Source: Dentipellis sp. KUC8613
Lineage: Eukaryota; Basidiomycota; Agaricomycetes; Russulales; Hericiaceae
Direction: 5' to 3'
NCBI GenBank assembly: GCA_002286715.1
Contig: NSJX01000004.1
Span: 942,253-1,006,252, forward strand
DNA: 64,000 bases
Part shown: piece after piece, positions 62,243 through 64,000 of the stretch
Layout of the letters: the number at the start of each line of letters is the position of its first letter
How positions within the stretch are numbered: position 1 is the stretch's first letter
Translations under genes and position numbers: made by a program
The notes under the pieces: generated by a model
The model's database searches: none
The model's input: the letters and a program-made list of their open reading frames with translations, nothing else
What the model was told of the DNA's origin: nothing

Positions 62243-64000
62243 ATGGGTCGCTTAAGACAAAAGGGAAAGGCCGGCGCCGCTAAGGCCTATGTAACTCGCT
62301 CTATGGCGATTAAAAAGCTTCAGTGCTCTCTGGCGGATTTCCGGCGGTTGTGTATTCTGAAAGGTGAGTTATTACATGCTTCCTTGCAGCTCACGGTGTC
62401 GAGCTGAAACATCGACCTCCCAGGAATATTCCCTCGTGAGCCCCGGAGTAGGAAACGTGCGAACAAAGGGTCTTCAGCACCAACTTCTTTCTATTACACG
62501 AAGGACATCGCGTACCTTGCCCATGAACCAGTCCTCAAGAAGCTCAGGGAGCACAAAGCATTTGCGAAGCGATTATCTCGGGCACTCGGAAGAGGCGAAT
62601 GGAGTAGTGCGAAGAGCTTGGAAGACAACAAGCCTGTCTATAAACTGGACCATATCATCAAGGAACGGTGCGTCTGCTCGTGCTTTCTCGTTTATCTGCT
62701 TTTCATAACCACAATGCAGATACCCTACTTTCATCGATGCCGTGCGTGACATCGACGACGCATTATGCATGATCTTCCTCTTCGCCTCGCTCCCCTCCAC
62801 CTCCCGTGTCTCAGCATCACTCATCGAAAACTGCTCTCGTCTTGCTGCCGAATGGCAACTCTACATTATGCATACACATTCTCTGCGACAGGCGTTCTTG
62901 TCCATAAAAGGCGTGTACTACCAAGCGGAAGTCATGGACCAGACTGTGACTTGGTTGGTGCCATACCAGTTCACACAAAACGTGCGTGCACTCTCTGCCT
63001 CGTTACTGTCATAGCTCATGTCTCACGCAGATTCCGACCGACGTCGACGTTCGTGTAATGCTCACATTCCTGGAGCTTTACCAGACTTTACTTGGCTTTG
63101 TCTTCTTCAAACTCTATACCGACGCAGGATTGGTCTACCCTCCTCCACTCGACATCAAGAAAGAGGAAGCGGCCGCAGGAGTCGGTGCTTTCAGCCTCCA
63201 GGAAGCCAGCCGTAGCCAGCCAACAGCCGTTCCCAAAAAAAGCTCAGTCGAAGTCGACGGCAAAAAGGTTTCCGGAAAGGACGTTCGTCAGACGATCAAG
63301 GCCATTGGGGCATCCGATGCTGTGGAGGCCGACGCGGAGATGCCTGTCGTGGATTCGATAGAACAAGAGGCTGATGAGGAATTCGTGACGGTGCCCTCCA
63401 CTTCAAATCCCGAAGAAGGGAGTACTCTCACTACACTGCACTCCCTCGCATCCCTTCCAGAAAAACAGGCAACTAAACTTTTCGCACCATACACATTTTG
63501 GCTGTCTCGTGAGACGTCAAGACCGATATTCGAGTTTCTCGTGCGCTCCTTCGGTGGTCGGATAGGCTGGCCAATGTCCTCAGGCAGCGGTTCTCCGATC
63601 GAGGAAGACGACGAATCCATTACGCACGTCATCATCGACCGACCCGTGGTTGAGCATATGGGTGAGACAGAAGAACAGCGGGAGAGGCGGCGGCGACGGA
63701 AATATGTGCAGCCGCAGTGGGTTGTCGACTCTATCAATGCCGGGAAGATCTTGCTCGAGGAACCGTATCTGCAAGGCAAGACGCTGCCCCCTCATTTGAG
63801 TCCCTTTGGCGAGCGTGCAGGCGCGTACGATCCTACGGCCGGTCTTGCCGAGGACGTACAGATGGAGGACGGGAGCGAAGAGGAGGAAGAGGAGGCTGCA
63901 GATGATGAGCTGGACGAGGAAGAGCAGCCTGAGAAGGTCGCGATCAAGGTAGCGGCGGAGGCAGTCGAAGACCCCGCTGCGCTTCGGGCCGCCGAACTGG
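62243..64000 (+). CDS. NOP7: Pescadillo/NOP7, 60S ribosome biogenesis factor (3' end cut)
   Basis: Part of the PeBoW complex (Nop7-Erb1-Ytm1) that matures 25S/5.8S rRNA in the nucleolus. Start at 62243: [40 protein letters not shown]; then [100 protein letters not shown] and [14 protein letters not shown]. The BRCT domain begins at [20 protein letters not shown] (about 63480-63540), with FGGRIGWP and [10 protein letters not shown]. An acidic run (EEEEEEA) follows near 63880. The last bases of the window are still coding, so the basic C-terminus is missing. Four or five introns. Confidence 0.95.

Overview
The window is nuclear DNA of a filamentous basidiomycete, most likely an Agaricomycete. 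The genes are dense and protein-coding. They are broken by many 45-65 bp GT-AG introns, often with a CTGAC/CTAAC-like branch point, and CT-rich tracts lie before start codons. The best protein matches I can name are fungal (Tvp23, Dlt1, Itc1, Utp23, Msg5-type phosphatase, Avt-type transporter, Gfo/Idh/MocA D-galacturonate reductase-like). All gene calls are from reading the sequence by eye; exon limits are exact only where I say so.

Left third (1-21.6 kb): a partial amino acid permease; a kinase-like protein whose catalytic Asp position is Asn; a leucine-rich-repeat protein; two uncharacterised membrane proteins; Golgi protein TVP23; a MAP-kinase-phosphatase-like dual-specificity phosphatase; NADH-cytochrome b5 reductase; DLT1; a secreted CAP/PR-1 protein; and a small conserved protein of unknown function.

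Middle (22-47 kb): the ISWI partner ITC1; an unrecognised gene with one in-frame TGA; a decayed relative of that gene just downstream; a vacuolar amino acid transporter; eIF3k and a WDR5/Swd3 WD40 protein as a divergent pair; a six-unit polyubiquitin gene; UTP23; EMC7; a long disordered protein; and a D-galacturonate-reductase-like oxidoreductase with an 8-nt micro-exon.

Right third (47-64 kb): a G1 cyclin with a very long upstream gap, then a run of RNA-related genes. These are a 4E-T-like eIF4E-binding protein, a cellular RNA-dependent RNA polymerase of the RNA-silencing type, SmD2, and pescadillo/NOP7 (cut by the right edge). Most genes are housekeeping. The unusual parts are the young, decaying gene pair at 26.1-28.7 kb, the poorly explained gaps at 42.5-44.2 kb and 49.2-52.5 kb, the kinase-like protein, and the micro-exons. 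No transposon, CRISPR array, rRNA or convincing tRNA was seen.
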